Shown here piece after piece: positions 27,130 to 35,461 of a DNA stretch of 64,000 bases (within the stretch, counting starts at the first letter, position 1; every line of letters starts with the position of its first letter). Made by a program: the position numbers and the translations under genes. This DNA is from Kibdelosporangium sp. MJ126-NF4 (GTDB lineage: Bacteria; Actinomycetota; Actinomycetes; Mycobacteriales; Pseudonocardiaceae), in NCBI RefSeq assembly GCF_000826545.1, contig NZ_CDME01000015.1, positions 326,207 through 390,206 of the forward strand, written 5' to 3'. A model generated the notes under the pieces. The model ran no database searches and was not told the origin of the DNA. It saw nothing but the letters and a program-made list of their open reading frames with translations.

Positions 27130-27204
27130 CAACACTTTGACCACACGACTGCGGGCACGCGCGATGTCCACGCTATTGATCATCACGTATCCACCGGTCG
27201 CCCT
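27130..27204 (-). pseudogene. Fragment of an ABC-transporter ATPase gene
   Basis: On the minus strand about 25 codons read T-G-G-Y-V-M-I-N-S-V-D-I-A-R and onward. About 15 of 25 residues match the segment TGGCVRINDVDIARVRGRAAKAL of the second ATPase domain of the transporter gene at 28150-29853. The DNA also aligns there, including a 12-base identical stretch (CGCGATGTCCAC). The rest of the gene is absent. It is a relic of a duplicated segment, not a gene. Confidence 0.7.
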
Positions 27205-27281
27205 GTGACAACCAATAGTCAATTCCATGTCGGAACCAAGGTGAACATGGAAAGTGCATCGAGTCTGCGGAAGGGATATCC

Positions 27282-27780
27282 ATGCGAACCATCAAGATCC
27301 TACTGACGGTCGCCGCACTCGCGTTCGCAATGGGGGCGATACCGGGCACTGCGTCGGCCGATGTGTCCCCGTTGACCACGACCAGCACGCCCCCAGCCAG
27401 CCTCCACGACGTGTCATGAATCCGGAGCGACCGCGTACTGCAAGACTGTCCAGGATGGGGCGATTCCCTGTCCCGCTGGATGGATATGTCTCTACACCGC
27501 ACCGGGATGGCGCGAGATGCAGGTCCGCTGGCCTGCCGGAAACCACCATCCCAACTTCGCGTTGATCACCTGTCCGCCCGGAGTGTGCACCAACGGCGGG
27601 CCGGGATTCGACGACGAGACGTCCTCCTGGGCGAACAGAACCAATATTCTCTACTGCGTCTACCTGGACGCGCGGCCGTTCCCTCCGAAACTCGATATGC
27701 CGCCGGGAACAGCTGGCAACATCAACGACGTCTGGGGTGAAAGGGCTTCGGCGCTGTCGCATTCAGGCTGCCAGCCGTGA
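27282..27780 (+). pseudogene. Second I36-like gene, frameshifted
   Basis: This is a paralogue of the intact I36 gene. It begins MRTIKILLTVAALAFAMGA at ATG 27282 with a full signal peptide, then hits a stop after 45 codons. In the +1 frame the rest of the protein continues (CHESG, CPAGWICLYTAPGW, MQVRWPAGNHH, DETSSWANRTNILYC, ERASALSHSGC) to a stop at 27778. Removing one C from the five-C run at 27390-27394 restores alignment with the intact copy. It is either a true frameshift pseudogene or a sequencing error in that run. The downstream part keeps its Cys residues, so decay is recent or absent. Confidence 0.8.
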
Positions 27781-27873
27781 GCACGAAAAGATCGAGCTCC
27801 CACCAGATGATTGAGGTTCATAACCAGGCAGCCGAGCGATATGAAAGTGAACAACCAAAGACAAGGAGTCACT

Positions 27874-28042
27874 GTGCACGTCTTCCGCCGACGGGACATC
27901 GGCTCCGTCCGCTGCAGTGGACCACTTTGCGAAGAACATCAACAGTGGCAAGTGTCTGCTGGTCCGCGGCGGCGCGGACAACGCCCCCGCCGTCCAACAC
28001 ACCTGCCTGAACTTCGTGGACCAATACTGGGGTTTCCTCTAA
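27874..28042 (+). pseudogene. Remnant of a secreted ricin-type lectin-like protein
   Basis: A GTG at 27874 has a good AAGGAG 5 bases upstream but soon leaves the meaningful frame. In the next frame the DNA encodes A-K-N-I-N-S-G-K-C-L-L-V-R-G-G-A-D-N and then Q-Y-W-G-F-L before a stop at 28040. This resembles the start and end of small ricin-type beta-trefoil repeats. Only about 40 residues remain and the signal peptide is lost, so an internal deletion and a frameshift are likely. Confidence 0.5.
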
Positions 28043-28072
28043 GCAGGTTGCCAGTGGTCGACCTCCTCACCA

Positions 28073-28108
28073 GTGCTTCCCAGTCGGCCTGTACTGACCG
28101 GGGAGCAC
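28073..28108. terminator. Diverged copy of the 27069 stem-loop
   Basis: GTGCTTCCCAG pairs imperfectly with CCGGGGAGCAC. The whole element, including the loop sequence, is a diverged duplicate of 27069-27104. It lies 42 bases beyond the stop of the ABC ATPase gene and probably terminates that operon. Confidence 0.55.
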
Positions 28109-28149
28109 TGGTCAGCGCGCACTCTGTCCGAAGACCGCCGCGCCAGCGG

Positions 28150-29853
28150 CTACGTGAGCTGGCGCCAGGCTTCTCGGCGCCTGCGCTGTTCCTCCGGGTC
28201 GGCCACCGGCGCGGCCGCCAGCAGGCGCTGGGTGTACGGGTGGATGGGCTCGGCCAGTACGCCGTTGGTCGGGCCCTGTTCCACCACGTGCCCGCGGTGC
28301 ATGACCGCCACCCGCGCGGCGAGTTGCTCGATCACCGCGAGGTCGTGGCTGATGAACAGGCACGCGAAGCCGTGTTCCTTCTGCAGTTCACGGAACAGGT
28401 CCAGCACCTTGGCCTGCACCGACACGTCCAGCGCGCTGGTCGGCTCGTCGGCGATCAGCAGGTCCGGGTTCAGCGCCAGTGCCCTGGCGATGCAGACACG
28501 TTGCCGCTGACCGCCGGACAGCTCGTGCGGGTAACGGGTACGCAGCGACGCGGACAGTTGCACGGATTCCAGCAAAGAGGCGACCCGTTTGTCCACATCG
28601 GATCCCTTGAGGGCCTTGTGCAGGAGGATCGGTTCGGCCACGCTCTCGCCGACCGGGGTCCGTGGATTCAGTGAGGACAACGGATCCTGGAAGACCATTC
28701 CGATCTGGCGTCGCAGTGCCTTGGCGGCACGGCCGCGGACACGCGCGATGTCCACGTCGTTGATCCGGACGCACCCGCCGGTCGACTTGATCAGCCCGGT
28801 GACCGCACCGGCCACTGTGCTCTTGCCCGAACCCGATTCGCCGACCAGCCCGAGTACCTCACCGGGCTCGATGTGCAGGCTGACCCGGTCGGCCGCGCGG
28901 ACGGTGATCGCGCGGAATCTGCCGCCGTAGACCACGGACAGTTCCTCGACGCGCAGTACCGGTTTGGTCGCGGGCACGTCCGGGACCGACTCCGTGGCCG
29001 GGTGTTCCGACGCCGCCAGGTGGTTCTCGCGGACCACCAGGTCTGAAACAAGCGCTCGCTCGACGCCTTCGGTCGCCCGGGATCCCAGCGAGATCACCGA
29101 ACCGAGCAGCTCCTGTGTGTACTTCTCGCGTGGGGCGGCGAAGATCTCCGTCACCGTGCCCTGTTCGACCACCTGGCCGTCGTACATCACCACGACCCGG
29201 TCGGCCAGGTCCGCCACAACGCCCATGTCGTGGGTGATCAGCAGGATCGCTGTCTTCAGACGGCTTCGCAGGTCCCGCAACAGTTCCAGGATCTCTGCCT
29301 GGACGGTCACGTCCAGTGCCGTGGTCGGTTCGTCGGCGATCAGCAGTTTCGGCTCGTTGGCCACCGCCATCGCGATCACGATCCGCTGCAGTTGCCCGCC
29401 GGACAGCTCGTGCGGGTACGACCGGAAGCGGCGCTCCGGCTCCGGCAGGCCGACCAGGCCCAGCAGTTCGATCGCGCGGGTGCGGGCGTCCGCCGCGGAC
29501 AGGTCCTGGTGCGTCCTGATCGACTCGACGAGCTGGTCGCCGATGGTGAACACCGGGTTCAGCGCGCTCATCGGCTCCTGGAACACCATGCCGACGGCAC
29601 CGCCGCGGACCTCACGCAGGTCCGCGGGCGGCAGGTCGTACAGGTTCCGGCCGTCCAGCAGGGCCCGGCCGGAGACCTTCGCGGTCGACGGCAGCAAACC
29701 GAGCAGGGACATGGCCGTCACCGTCTTGCCCGAGCCGGATTCCCCCACCACAGCGAGGACTTCGCCCGCCGCGACGGAGTAGCTGACCGAGCGCACCGCG
29801 TGGACGGAGCCGAAGCTGACCTCGACCCCGTCCAGTTCAAGCAGATCTGTCAC
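28150..29853 (-). CDS. Peptide/nickel-type ABC transporter, fused double ATPase
   Basis: 567 aa with two complete ABC domains in tandem, equivalent to DppD plus DppF. Domain 1 (1-260) has GESGSGKT, LSGGQLQR and LLIADEPTTALDVTVQ. Domain 2 (from about 300) has GESGSGKS, LSGGQRQR and LLIADEPTSALDVSVQ. Each is followed by an ITHD or ISHD switch His and by the C-terminal extension typical of oligopeptide importers (HPYTQRLLAAAP). It powers import through the two permeases upstream. It overlaps the binding-protein gene by 4 bases and is last in the operon. A small piece of this gene is duplicated at 27130-27204. Confidence 0.95.
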   Translation of the reverse strand: MTDLLELDGVEVSFGSVHAVRSVSYSVAAGEVLAVVGESGSGKTVTAMSLLGLLPSTAKVSGRALLDGRNLYDLPPADLREVRGGAVGMVFQEPMSALNPVFTIGDQLVESIRTHQDLSAADARTRAIELLGLVGLPEPERRFRSYPHELSGGQLQRIVIAMAVANEPKLLIADEPTTALDVTVQAEILELLRDLRSRLKTAILLITHDMGVVADLADRVVVMYDGQVVEQGTVTEIFAAPREKYTQELLGSVISLGSRATEGVERALVSDLVVRENHLAASEHPATESVPDVPATKPVLRVEELSVVYGGRFRAITVRAADRVSLHIEPGEVLGLVGESGSGKSTVAGAVTGLIKSTGGCVRINDVDIARVRGRAAKALRRQIGMVFQDPLSSLNPRTPVGESVAEPILLHKALKGSDVDKRVASLLESVQLSASLRTRYPHELSGGQRQRVCIARALALNPDLLIADEPTSALDVSVQAKVLDLFRELQKEHGFACLFISHDLAVIEQLAARVAVMHRGHVVEQGPTNGVLAEPIHPYTQRLLAAAPVADPEEQRRRREAWRQLT

Positions 29854-31529
29854 TGAGTCAACCCGAACTGCCGGTAGTCCGCGTACGCGGGGAACCGGCC
29901 GATCCTGACATCACCGACCTTGGAACCGTGCAGGTAGGAGTTGCGGGTGTAGATCAACGGCACGACCGGCGAGTCGGCCAGGATCTTCTTGTCCAGCTCG
30001 GCCCACTTCTTCCCGGCTTCCTTCTGGTCCACAGTGGCCTGCGTCTCGGTGATCAGCCGGTCGATCTCCGGGTTGTTGTACCGCGCGGTGTTGACGCCAC
30101 CGCCACCGATCTCAGTGGACTGGAACAGCGGCTGGATGTTCGCGTTCGCCGTCGGGATGTCCGGCTGCCACGAGGTCAGCGCCAAGTCGTAGTCCGGGTT
30201 CTCCTTGTTCTGCACCTCGGCGGTGAAGGTCTCGTCGTCCATCGGCTTGATGGTGGCCTTGATCCCGGCCGCCGCCAGGCTGGACTGGACCGACTCGGCC
30301 AGCTTCGGCCAGTTGTTCTCCGCGCGCGTCACCAGCACCAGGCCGTCGAGGCCGTTCGGCACGCCCGCGGCGGACAGCAGCTGCTTCGCCTTCTCCGGCT
30401 CGCCTTCCGGCTTGGTCGGGTACAGGTCGAACTGCTCGCGACCGGACAGGCCGGGCGTGATCAGCGTGGTGGCGATGTCACCGGCCAGTTGGGCGTTGCC
30501 CGCGCTGGCGATCTGGTAGGCGGACTTGTTGATGGCGTACTGGAAGGCCTTGCGGACGTTGACGTCCGTCAGCTTGCCGCGCTGCGTGTTGAGCGAGAGG
30601 TACGCCAGCGCACCGGATTCCGAGGTCACCAGGCGGGACTTCGCCGACTGGTTGGCCGTGATCTGCGCGAGCTGGGCCGGTGAGGCGAACGCGGTGCCGA
30701 ACGCGTTCTTGTCCTCGCCGGTGTCGTCGATCAGCCGCTTGGAGATCACGTTGGTCTGCTGGCTGAACTGCCAGATCACCTTGTCCGGGTGCGCGGGGCG
30801 GGTCTCGTCGGTCTTGCCGTCCCAGTTGGTGTTGCGCGTGAGCACGGCTTCCTTGCCGCGCTCGAACTTCTCGATCTGGTACGGGCCGGACGCGATCGGC
30901 TTCTCGCCGTAGTTGGCCTCCGCGCCCTTGCCCTTGGGTACCGGGGCGAACGCGGGCGTGCTGGCCACCCAGTTCCAGTCACCGTACGGGCGGGCGAGCT
31001 TGAAGACGATCGTCTTCTCGTCCGGCGTCTCGATCGAGTCGAGCTCCTTGCCGCCGTCGAACGGGCCCTTGTACGTCAGGCCCGGCGACAGCAGGTCCTT
31101 GTGGTACGCCAGACCACCGGCGAACGCGGGCGCGTAGGAACGCTCAAGCCCCCACTTGACGTCCTCGGACTTGATCGTGGAGCCGTCGCTGTACTTCTGG
31201 TTGTCCTTCAGCGTGAAGGTCCACGTCTTGCCGCCGTCGCTCGGCTTGCCGGTGTCGGTCGCCAGGTCCGGCACGATCGTGGTGTCCTGTCCCGGCGCGA
31301 CCTTCCACGACGTCAGCCGCCGGTGCACGAACTGCAGGCCGGTCACCACCAGGCTGGAGCTGCGCGCCGGGTCGTACTGCTGGGTCGGCGAGTCGGACAG
31401 CAGGTACAGCGTGCCGCCCTTCTTGACCTGACCGCCGCCCTGCTCGCCAGCGGGCTTGTCGTTGGCGCCGCAGGCGGCCAGCAACACTGCCACCGCTGCT
31501 ATCCCGGCGAGCGAATGCCTGCGTTTCAT
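29850..31529 (-). CDS. ABC transporter substrate-binding lipoprotein (family 5)
   Basis: 559 aa. The signal peptide ends in the lipobox LLAAC, so the mature protein is lipid-anchored at the outer membrane face. Family-5 features include GGTLYLLSDSPTQQYDPARSSS, TWTFTLKDNQKYSDGSTIKSEDVKWGLER and DVNVRKAFQYAINKSAY. These proteins bind peptides, nickel chelates or similar solutes. The gene lies between the permeases and the ATPase, a less common order. Confidence 0.95.
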   Translation of the reverse strand: MKRRHSLAGIAAVAVLLAACGANDKPAGEQGGGQVKKGGTLYLLSDSPTQQYDPARSSSLVVTGLQFVHRRLTSWKVAPGQDTTIVPDLATDTGKPSDGGKTWTFTLKDNQKYSDGSTIKSEDVKWGLERSYAPAFAGGLAYHKDLLSPGLTYKGPFDGGKELDSIETPDEKTIVFKLARPYGDWNWVASTPAFAPVPKGKGAEANYGEKPIASGPYQIEKFERGKEAVLTRNTNWDGKTDETRPAHPDKVIWQFSQQTNVISKRLIDDTGEDKNAFGTAFASPAQLAQITANQSAKSRLVTSESGALAYLSLNTQRGKLTDVNVRKAFQYAINKSAYQIASAGNAQLAGDIATTLITPGLSGREQFDLYPTKPEGEPEKAKQLLSAAGVPNGLDGLVLVTRAENNWPKLAESVQSSLAAAGIKATIKPMDDETFTAEVQNKENPDYDLALTSWQPDIPTANANIQPLFQSTEIGGGGVNTARYNNPEIDRLITETQATVDQKEAGKKWAELDKKILADSPVVPLIYTRNSYLHGSKVGDVRIGRFPAYADYRQFGLTQ

Positions 31530-31539
31530 GGGTTCCCCT

Positions 31540-32535
31540 TCATGTCAGCCGCGCCCGTGGGTCGAGCACGCCGTAGAACAGGTCGACAACGAAGTTGACG
31601 ACCGTGACCGCCAACGCCGCGAACAGCGTGACGCCAAGCAGAATCGGCAGGTTGAGACTCCGGATCGAGTCCACCAGCAGCATCCCCACACCCGGCATGC
31701 TGAAGATCCGTTCGGTGATCACGGTTCCGGCGAGCAGCAGACCAAGGTCCACACCGAACACCGTCACGACCGGCAGCAGGACGTTGCGCAACGCGTGCCT
31801 GCCCACGACTTTCCGTTCGGTCAGGCCTTTCGCGCGAGCTGTCCGGATGAAGTCCTCGCCGAGGGTCTCCAGCATCTGGCCCCTGGTCAGCCTGGCGTAG
31901 ATGGCCGCGTGCAGGAACGCGAGCACGAGCCACGGCGTGACCAGGTGCCACGCCCACTGGCCGATGTCCTCGCCGATCGGCACGTAGCCGTTCTTCGGCA
32001 CGACGTCCAACCCGAACGCGAAGATCGTGATACCGAGCATGCCCGCCAGGTACGCGGGCATCGACACCCCGGCCATCGCCACCGCCATGGTGATCCGGTC
32101 CAGTGGCGTGCCGCGCTTGAGCGCGGACAGCACACCGAGCCCCACACCGCTGATCAGCCAGATGATCGCGGCGCCGATGGCGACCGAGATGCTCACCTCG
32201 ACCCGGCTGAGGATCTCGTCGAGCACGTCGGCGTTGTTCTGGAAGTCGTAGCCGAAACACGGTGCCGCGCACTGGATCGCGGCCTGGCCGGTGCCGAACG
32301 TCCGGCCACCGAAGATCCCGCCGACGAAATCGAGGTACTGCTGGTACCAGGGCACGTTGTAGCCCATGAACTCGCGCGCGAGCTCCAGCGCCTGCGGCGA
32401 GCACGGGCGGCCGCACGCCAACTGCGCGGGCTCCGACGGCAGGACGTAGAAGACCACAAACGTGATGAACGAGACGATCAGCAGCACCAGGACCATGCCC
32501 GCGAACCGGCCTGCCACGAACTTGACGGCGCGCAT
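31540..32535 (-). CDS. ABC transporter permease (DppB type)
   Basis: 331 aa with six membrane segments, the first at residues 10-32. The inner-membrane EAA-like loop is seen as TARAKGLTERKVVGRHALRNVLLPVVT. A long extracytoplasmic loop follows helix 1 and carries three or four Cys residues (ACGRPCS, CAAPC), which may pair. Its start overlaps the stop of the upstream permease by one base (TGATG). It forms the channel with that permease. Confidence 0.95.
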   Translation of the reverse strand: MRAVKFVAGRFAGMVLVLLIVSFITFVVFYVLPSEPAQLACGRPCSPQALELAREFMGYNVPWYQQYLDFVGGIFGGRTFGTGQAAIQCAAPCFGYDFQNNADVLDEILSRVEVSISVAIGAAIIWLISGVGLGVLSALKRGTPLDRITMAVAMAGVSMPAYLAGMLGITIFAFGLDVVPKNGYVPIGEDIGQWAWHLVTPWLVLAFLHAAIYARLTRGQMLETLGEDFIRTARAKGLTERKVVGRHALRNVLLPVVTVFGVDLGLLLAGTVITERIFSMPGVGMLLVDSIRSLNLPILLGVTLFAALAVTVVNFVVDLFYGVLDPRARLT

Positions 32536-33473
32536 CAGCCACGGCCCTTCGACTTCGGATCGAGCTCGTCCCGGATGCTGTCACCGACGACGTTGAACGC
32601 CAACGTGATCAGGAACAGCATCACACCGGGGAAGATCAGGTACATCGGGTCGGTCTCGAAGAAGTCGATGGCGTCCGAGATCGTGCGGCCCCAGCTCGGG
32701 GTCGGCGGGAGCACACCGGCACCGAGAAACGACAGCGCGGCCTCGTTGCCGATCATGGACGGGATCGTCAGGCTGGACACGATGATGATCGGCGCCCACA
32801 GGTTGGGCAGCAACTGTTTGACGAACACGTGCCACGTGCCGCCACCCATCACTTTGGACGCCGCCACGAAGTTGCGTTTGCCGAGACTGAGCACCTGGGC
32901 GCGGACGATCCGGGCGACTCGTGGCCAGCCGAACAGGCCGAGCACGACGACGAGCAGCAGTTGACGGGGGAACGAGATCGGCGCGACCGCGCCGAGCGCG
33001 ATCATGAAGATGAGCGACGGGAAGCCGAGGATCACGTCGGACGACCACGTCACCACCCGGTCCCACCAGCCTCCGGCGTACCCGGCGCTGGCCCCGATCA
33101 GCACACCGAGGACGGTGGCCAGCAGTGTCGCGCCGAGACCGACCAGCAGTGACACGCGCGCGCCGTGCGCGACGACCGCGAACAGGTCGACCCCGTTCAA
33201 CGGCTGGACGCCGAACCAGTGCTCACCACTGACTCCACCGAGTGACCCGGCGGGTAGTCCGTCCGGTCCAAGCGCGGTCGGGTCCTGGCCGAGATCCTGG
33301 CCCTCGATGGCGACCCACAGGTCGGCGCCGACGGCGAGCAGAACAATGAGAACGGCAATGATCGCGCAGGTCAGCGTCCAGGCGTCCCGGCGAACTGCGC
33401 GCACGATGGCGGCCGGGAGCGAACGAGCGGCACCCGGCGCGACGTCGCCGCCAAGCGGTAAGGGGTCGGACAC
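32535..33473 (-). CDS. ABC transporter permease (DppC type)
   Basis: 312 aa from GTG 33473, with GGAAGG 4 bases upstream. It has an N-terminal cytoplasmic tail, six membrane segments, and the loop FVAASKVMGGGTWHVFVKQLLPNLWAPI. DppC-type end: GVMLFLITLAFNVVGDSIRDELDPKSKG. It is the first gene of the five-component transporter operon. A nested hairpin lies 27-67 bases upstream of its start. Confidence 0.95.
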   Translation of the reverse strand: MSDPLPLGGDVAPGAARSLPAAIVRAVRRDAWTLTCAIIAVLIVLLAVGADLWVAIEGQDLGQDPTALGPDGLPAGSLGGVSGEHWFGVQPLNGVDLFAVVAHGARVSLLVGLGATLLATVLGVLIGASAGYAGGWWDRVVTWSSDVILGFPSLIFMIALGAVAPISFPRQLLLVVVLGLFGWPRVARIVRAQVLSLGKRNFVAASKVMGGGTWHVFVKQLLPNLWAPIIIVSSLTIPSMIGNEAALSFLGAGVLPPTPSWGRTISDAIDFFETDPMYLIFPGVMLFLITLAFNVVGDSIRDELDPKSKGRG

Positions 33474-33499
33474 GGCACCTTCCGTTGTCGGCTGATCGG

Positions 33500-33540
33500 G
33501 TGACCAGGACGGACCCTAAGCCCGGTCCGAACCTGGTCAC
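33500..33540. promoter_or_regulatory. Nested inverted repeat upstream of transporter operon
   Basis: The outer arms GTGACCAGG (33500-33508) and CCTGGTCAC (33532-33540) are perfect. Inside them GGACC (33511-33515) pairs with GGTCC (33524-33528). On the minus strand it lies between the TnpB-like gene and the permease gene. It could end the TnpB-like transcript or its guide RNA, or act as an operator or leader for the transporter operon. Confidence 0.5.
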
Positions 33541-33694
33541 GCATCATCTCACCATGTGGTCGGGGAGTAACACCGCTCCTCGTCCTGTTTGCCTCCGTGT
33601 CGGCAATCAGAACAAACCAGACGGGCGTCTGGTGCCTCGCGAACGGTCGTCGAGGTCGGGAAACGCGAGCTGATCGCTGCGGTCCGCTCGGGTC

Positions 33695-35257
33695 TTAACG
33701 CCCCCGTAAGAGGCTGCCCGGCGTCCTGGGCGGACTGACGTTCCCGCGCCCCCGCAGACGTGATGCTGCCTGGCCGGTAGCTCTCCCTTTACCGATCCTC
33801 TGGTCGATGAGGGTCACACCTGGCCGACGACGCAGACCATATCCACAGGCACGCCGTGCGATGGCCACCGCTGCGGCGTGATGCCGCGTGGCGGTGCCGT
33901 TCGTGGTTTGTCGTTGCAGGGACCGCCGCCAGTACTGAGCTCCCCATTGGGATGTGTAGGCAGGATCAACTGCGATCACGAGTAGATCAGCATGGAACGC
34001 CATGCCTCGCAGACGTTCCCGAAATCGAGCAGACGGAATGCCGTGCACAGTGCGGCGGAACCGTCTACCACGCTGTCCACGGCCCAGAGTTTCGCGTCCG
34101 ACGGCACGGGCATCGGCAAAGCCCAGATTCTCTATAGCGAAACCAGCGCAGCGGTGCTGTCGGGCGAGGTGGATCACCTTGGAGATAGCCTGTCGGAGTT
34201 GCCCGTCCCTCGTGGTCGCTGAGCCGGTCAGATCCAATCTGATGGTGTGCGGTTGGCCGGCTGGGTTGCCGTACGCGTCGGTCACGCAAGCTGCGAGATG
34301 ATCGGCGTTGAGATCTACTCCCAACAGTCGTGCTCCAGAATCGGCGAGTTCCACCGGGGTGGGCAGGACCGTCTTCTCCGAAGACCATGATGCGTCGATG
34401 TACCAGCGCCCGCGCAGGGGATCGCGCTTGATGTCGTAGCGCACAGCCCGGTTGGCCCCGACGCGATCCAGCCATTCATCCCGCCGATATGAGAACCCCG
34501 CTTCGCAGGACAGACGGTAACGGCCACGCGGCATGTTTGCGAGATACCGCAACGACTCCGGCAACACCACCGACACTCTGCCATCCGGTGTGACCGTTAT
34601 CGTGTAGTTCCCAAACGGGGCACCCGACTCACCATCCGCGGTCAGGAAGACCCGAGCCGCGTCCCAGCGATTCCGCCACTCATCCTCACCCAACCTGGCA
34701 GCATCCAGGTTGTGTCGTGTCTTAGCCAACTGGCGTCCACCCAGAACAATCGCCGGATGGCCCTTTTCGATGCGAAACTCCACCTTGGCCAGGCGGGATT
34801 TCAACAACGCCAGACGCCGTTGCTTCTGCCAGCGCTCGTTGCGATTCGTGTAACCGCGTACCCTGTCATGTCGCTGTCCACACGTAACGCTGAGCCTGGC
34901 ACTGATTGCGCCGATTGCGCGACGGAGGCTCGTGCGTTCGTCCCGCAGGCATCGCATAGCCAACTGATATTGATCCTCCGAAGTGCGGGTGATGGTCCCC
35001 GCCCAGCGCGACGACGAAACCAGCGTCAGTGCCTTCTTTCGCCGAGCGCGCTGGTTCAGCGCTTGCGGCACATCGCCGATACGAACGCGATCTGCCAGAT
35101 CAGCACGTGCGTGTCGTCCCAGCTCCCTGCCCATCAGGGACAACACTTTCTCATCGTCAACGGACACGCGCAGTCGATCGCGAATCCGCGCGCCCGCAGG
35201 CGCCGCAACCGTGAACGGCACCGCGATTCTTCGCAACCGTCCGCTCCTACCTCGCAC
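33695..35257 (-). CDS. TnpB-related RuvC-fold protein, no zinc ribbon
   Basis: 520 aa from GTG 35257; no strong Shine-Dalgarno was found and the first 20 residues are uncertain. The C-terminal half is a RuvC-like nuclease of the IS200/IS605 TnpB-related group: Asp 315 in GVDLNADHLAA, Glu 376 in FAIENLGF, and VDPAYTSQWGAQYW near 431. Canonical TnpB has CxxC pairs at that last site; here they are absent. The final RuvC motif reads TRHHAAAVAIARRA; related actinobacterial proteins, as I recall, have TRHDAAA, so His 460 (33878-33880) may replace the third catalytic Asp. There is no TnpA transposase and no recognisable element end. It may be an RNA-guided relic or a repurposed binder. Confidence 0.8.
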   Translation of the reverse strand: MRGRSGRLRRIAVPFTVAAPAGARIRDRLRVSVDDEKVLSLMGRELGRHARADLADRVRIGDVPQALNQRARRKKALTLVSSSRWAGTITRTSEDQYQLAMRCLRDERTSLRRAIGAISARLSVTCGQRHDRVRGYTNRNERWQKQRRLALLKSRLAKVEFRIEKGHPAIVLGGRQLAKTRHNLDAARLGEDEWRNRWDAARVFLTADGESGAPFGNYTITVTPDGRVSVVLPESLRYLANMPRGRYRLSCEAGFSYRRDEWLDRVGANRAVRYDIKRDPLRGRWYIDASWSSEKTVLPTPVELADSGARLLGVDLNADHLAACVTDAYGNPAGQPHTIRLDLTGSATTRDGQLRQAISKVIHLARQHRCAGFAIENLGFADARAVGRETLGRGQRGRRFRRTVHGIPSARFRERLRGMAFHADLLVIAVDPAYTSQWGAQYWRRSLQRQTTNGTATRHHAAAVAIARRACGYGLRRRPGVTLIDQRIGKGRATGQAASRLRGRGNVSPPRTPGSLLRGR

Positions 35258-35461
35258 CCATCTATCGTATCGAACATATATTCACTAATTCGGGTGAACT
35301 TACCGCTGTCCAGGCGAAAGGCCTGTGTTCCATCTGAGGACTACTGCCCGCAGCTGGGATCTGTGTCCAGCCTCGTCAGCACCCTGCGGCGCGTGGGTAT
35401 TCACCGTCACCCGCCCGGCCAGGCAATGCTGGGCCAGGCCGGTGAGGTTCGTGACTGTGGG

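Noticed and set aside
25142..28108. Start of an antibiotic biosynthetic cluster, because of the SARP and StrR-like fragment
   Set aside because: No polyketide, peptide-synthetase, terpene or RiPP biosynthetic genes occur in the window.
33695..35257. A complete IS605-type insertion sequence
   Set aside because: There is no TnpA gene, no convincing terminal hairpin pair and no target duplication.
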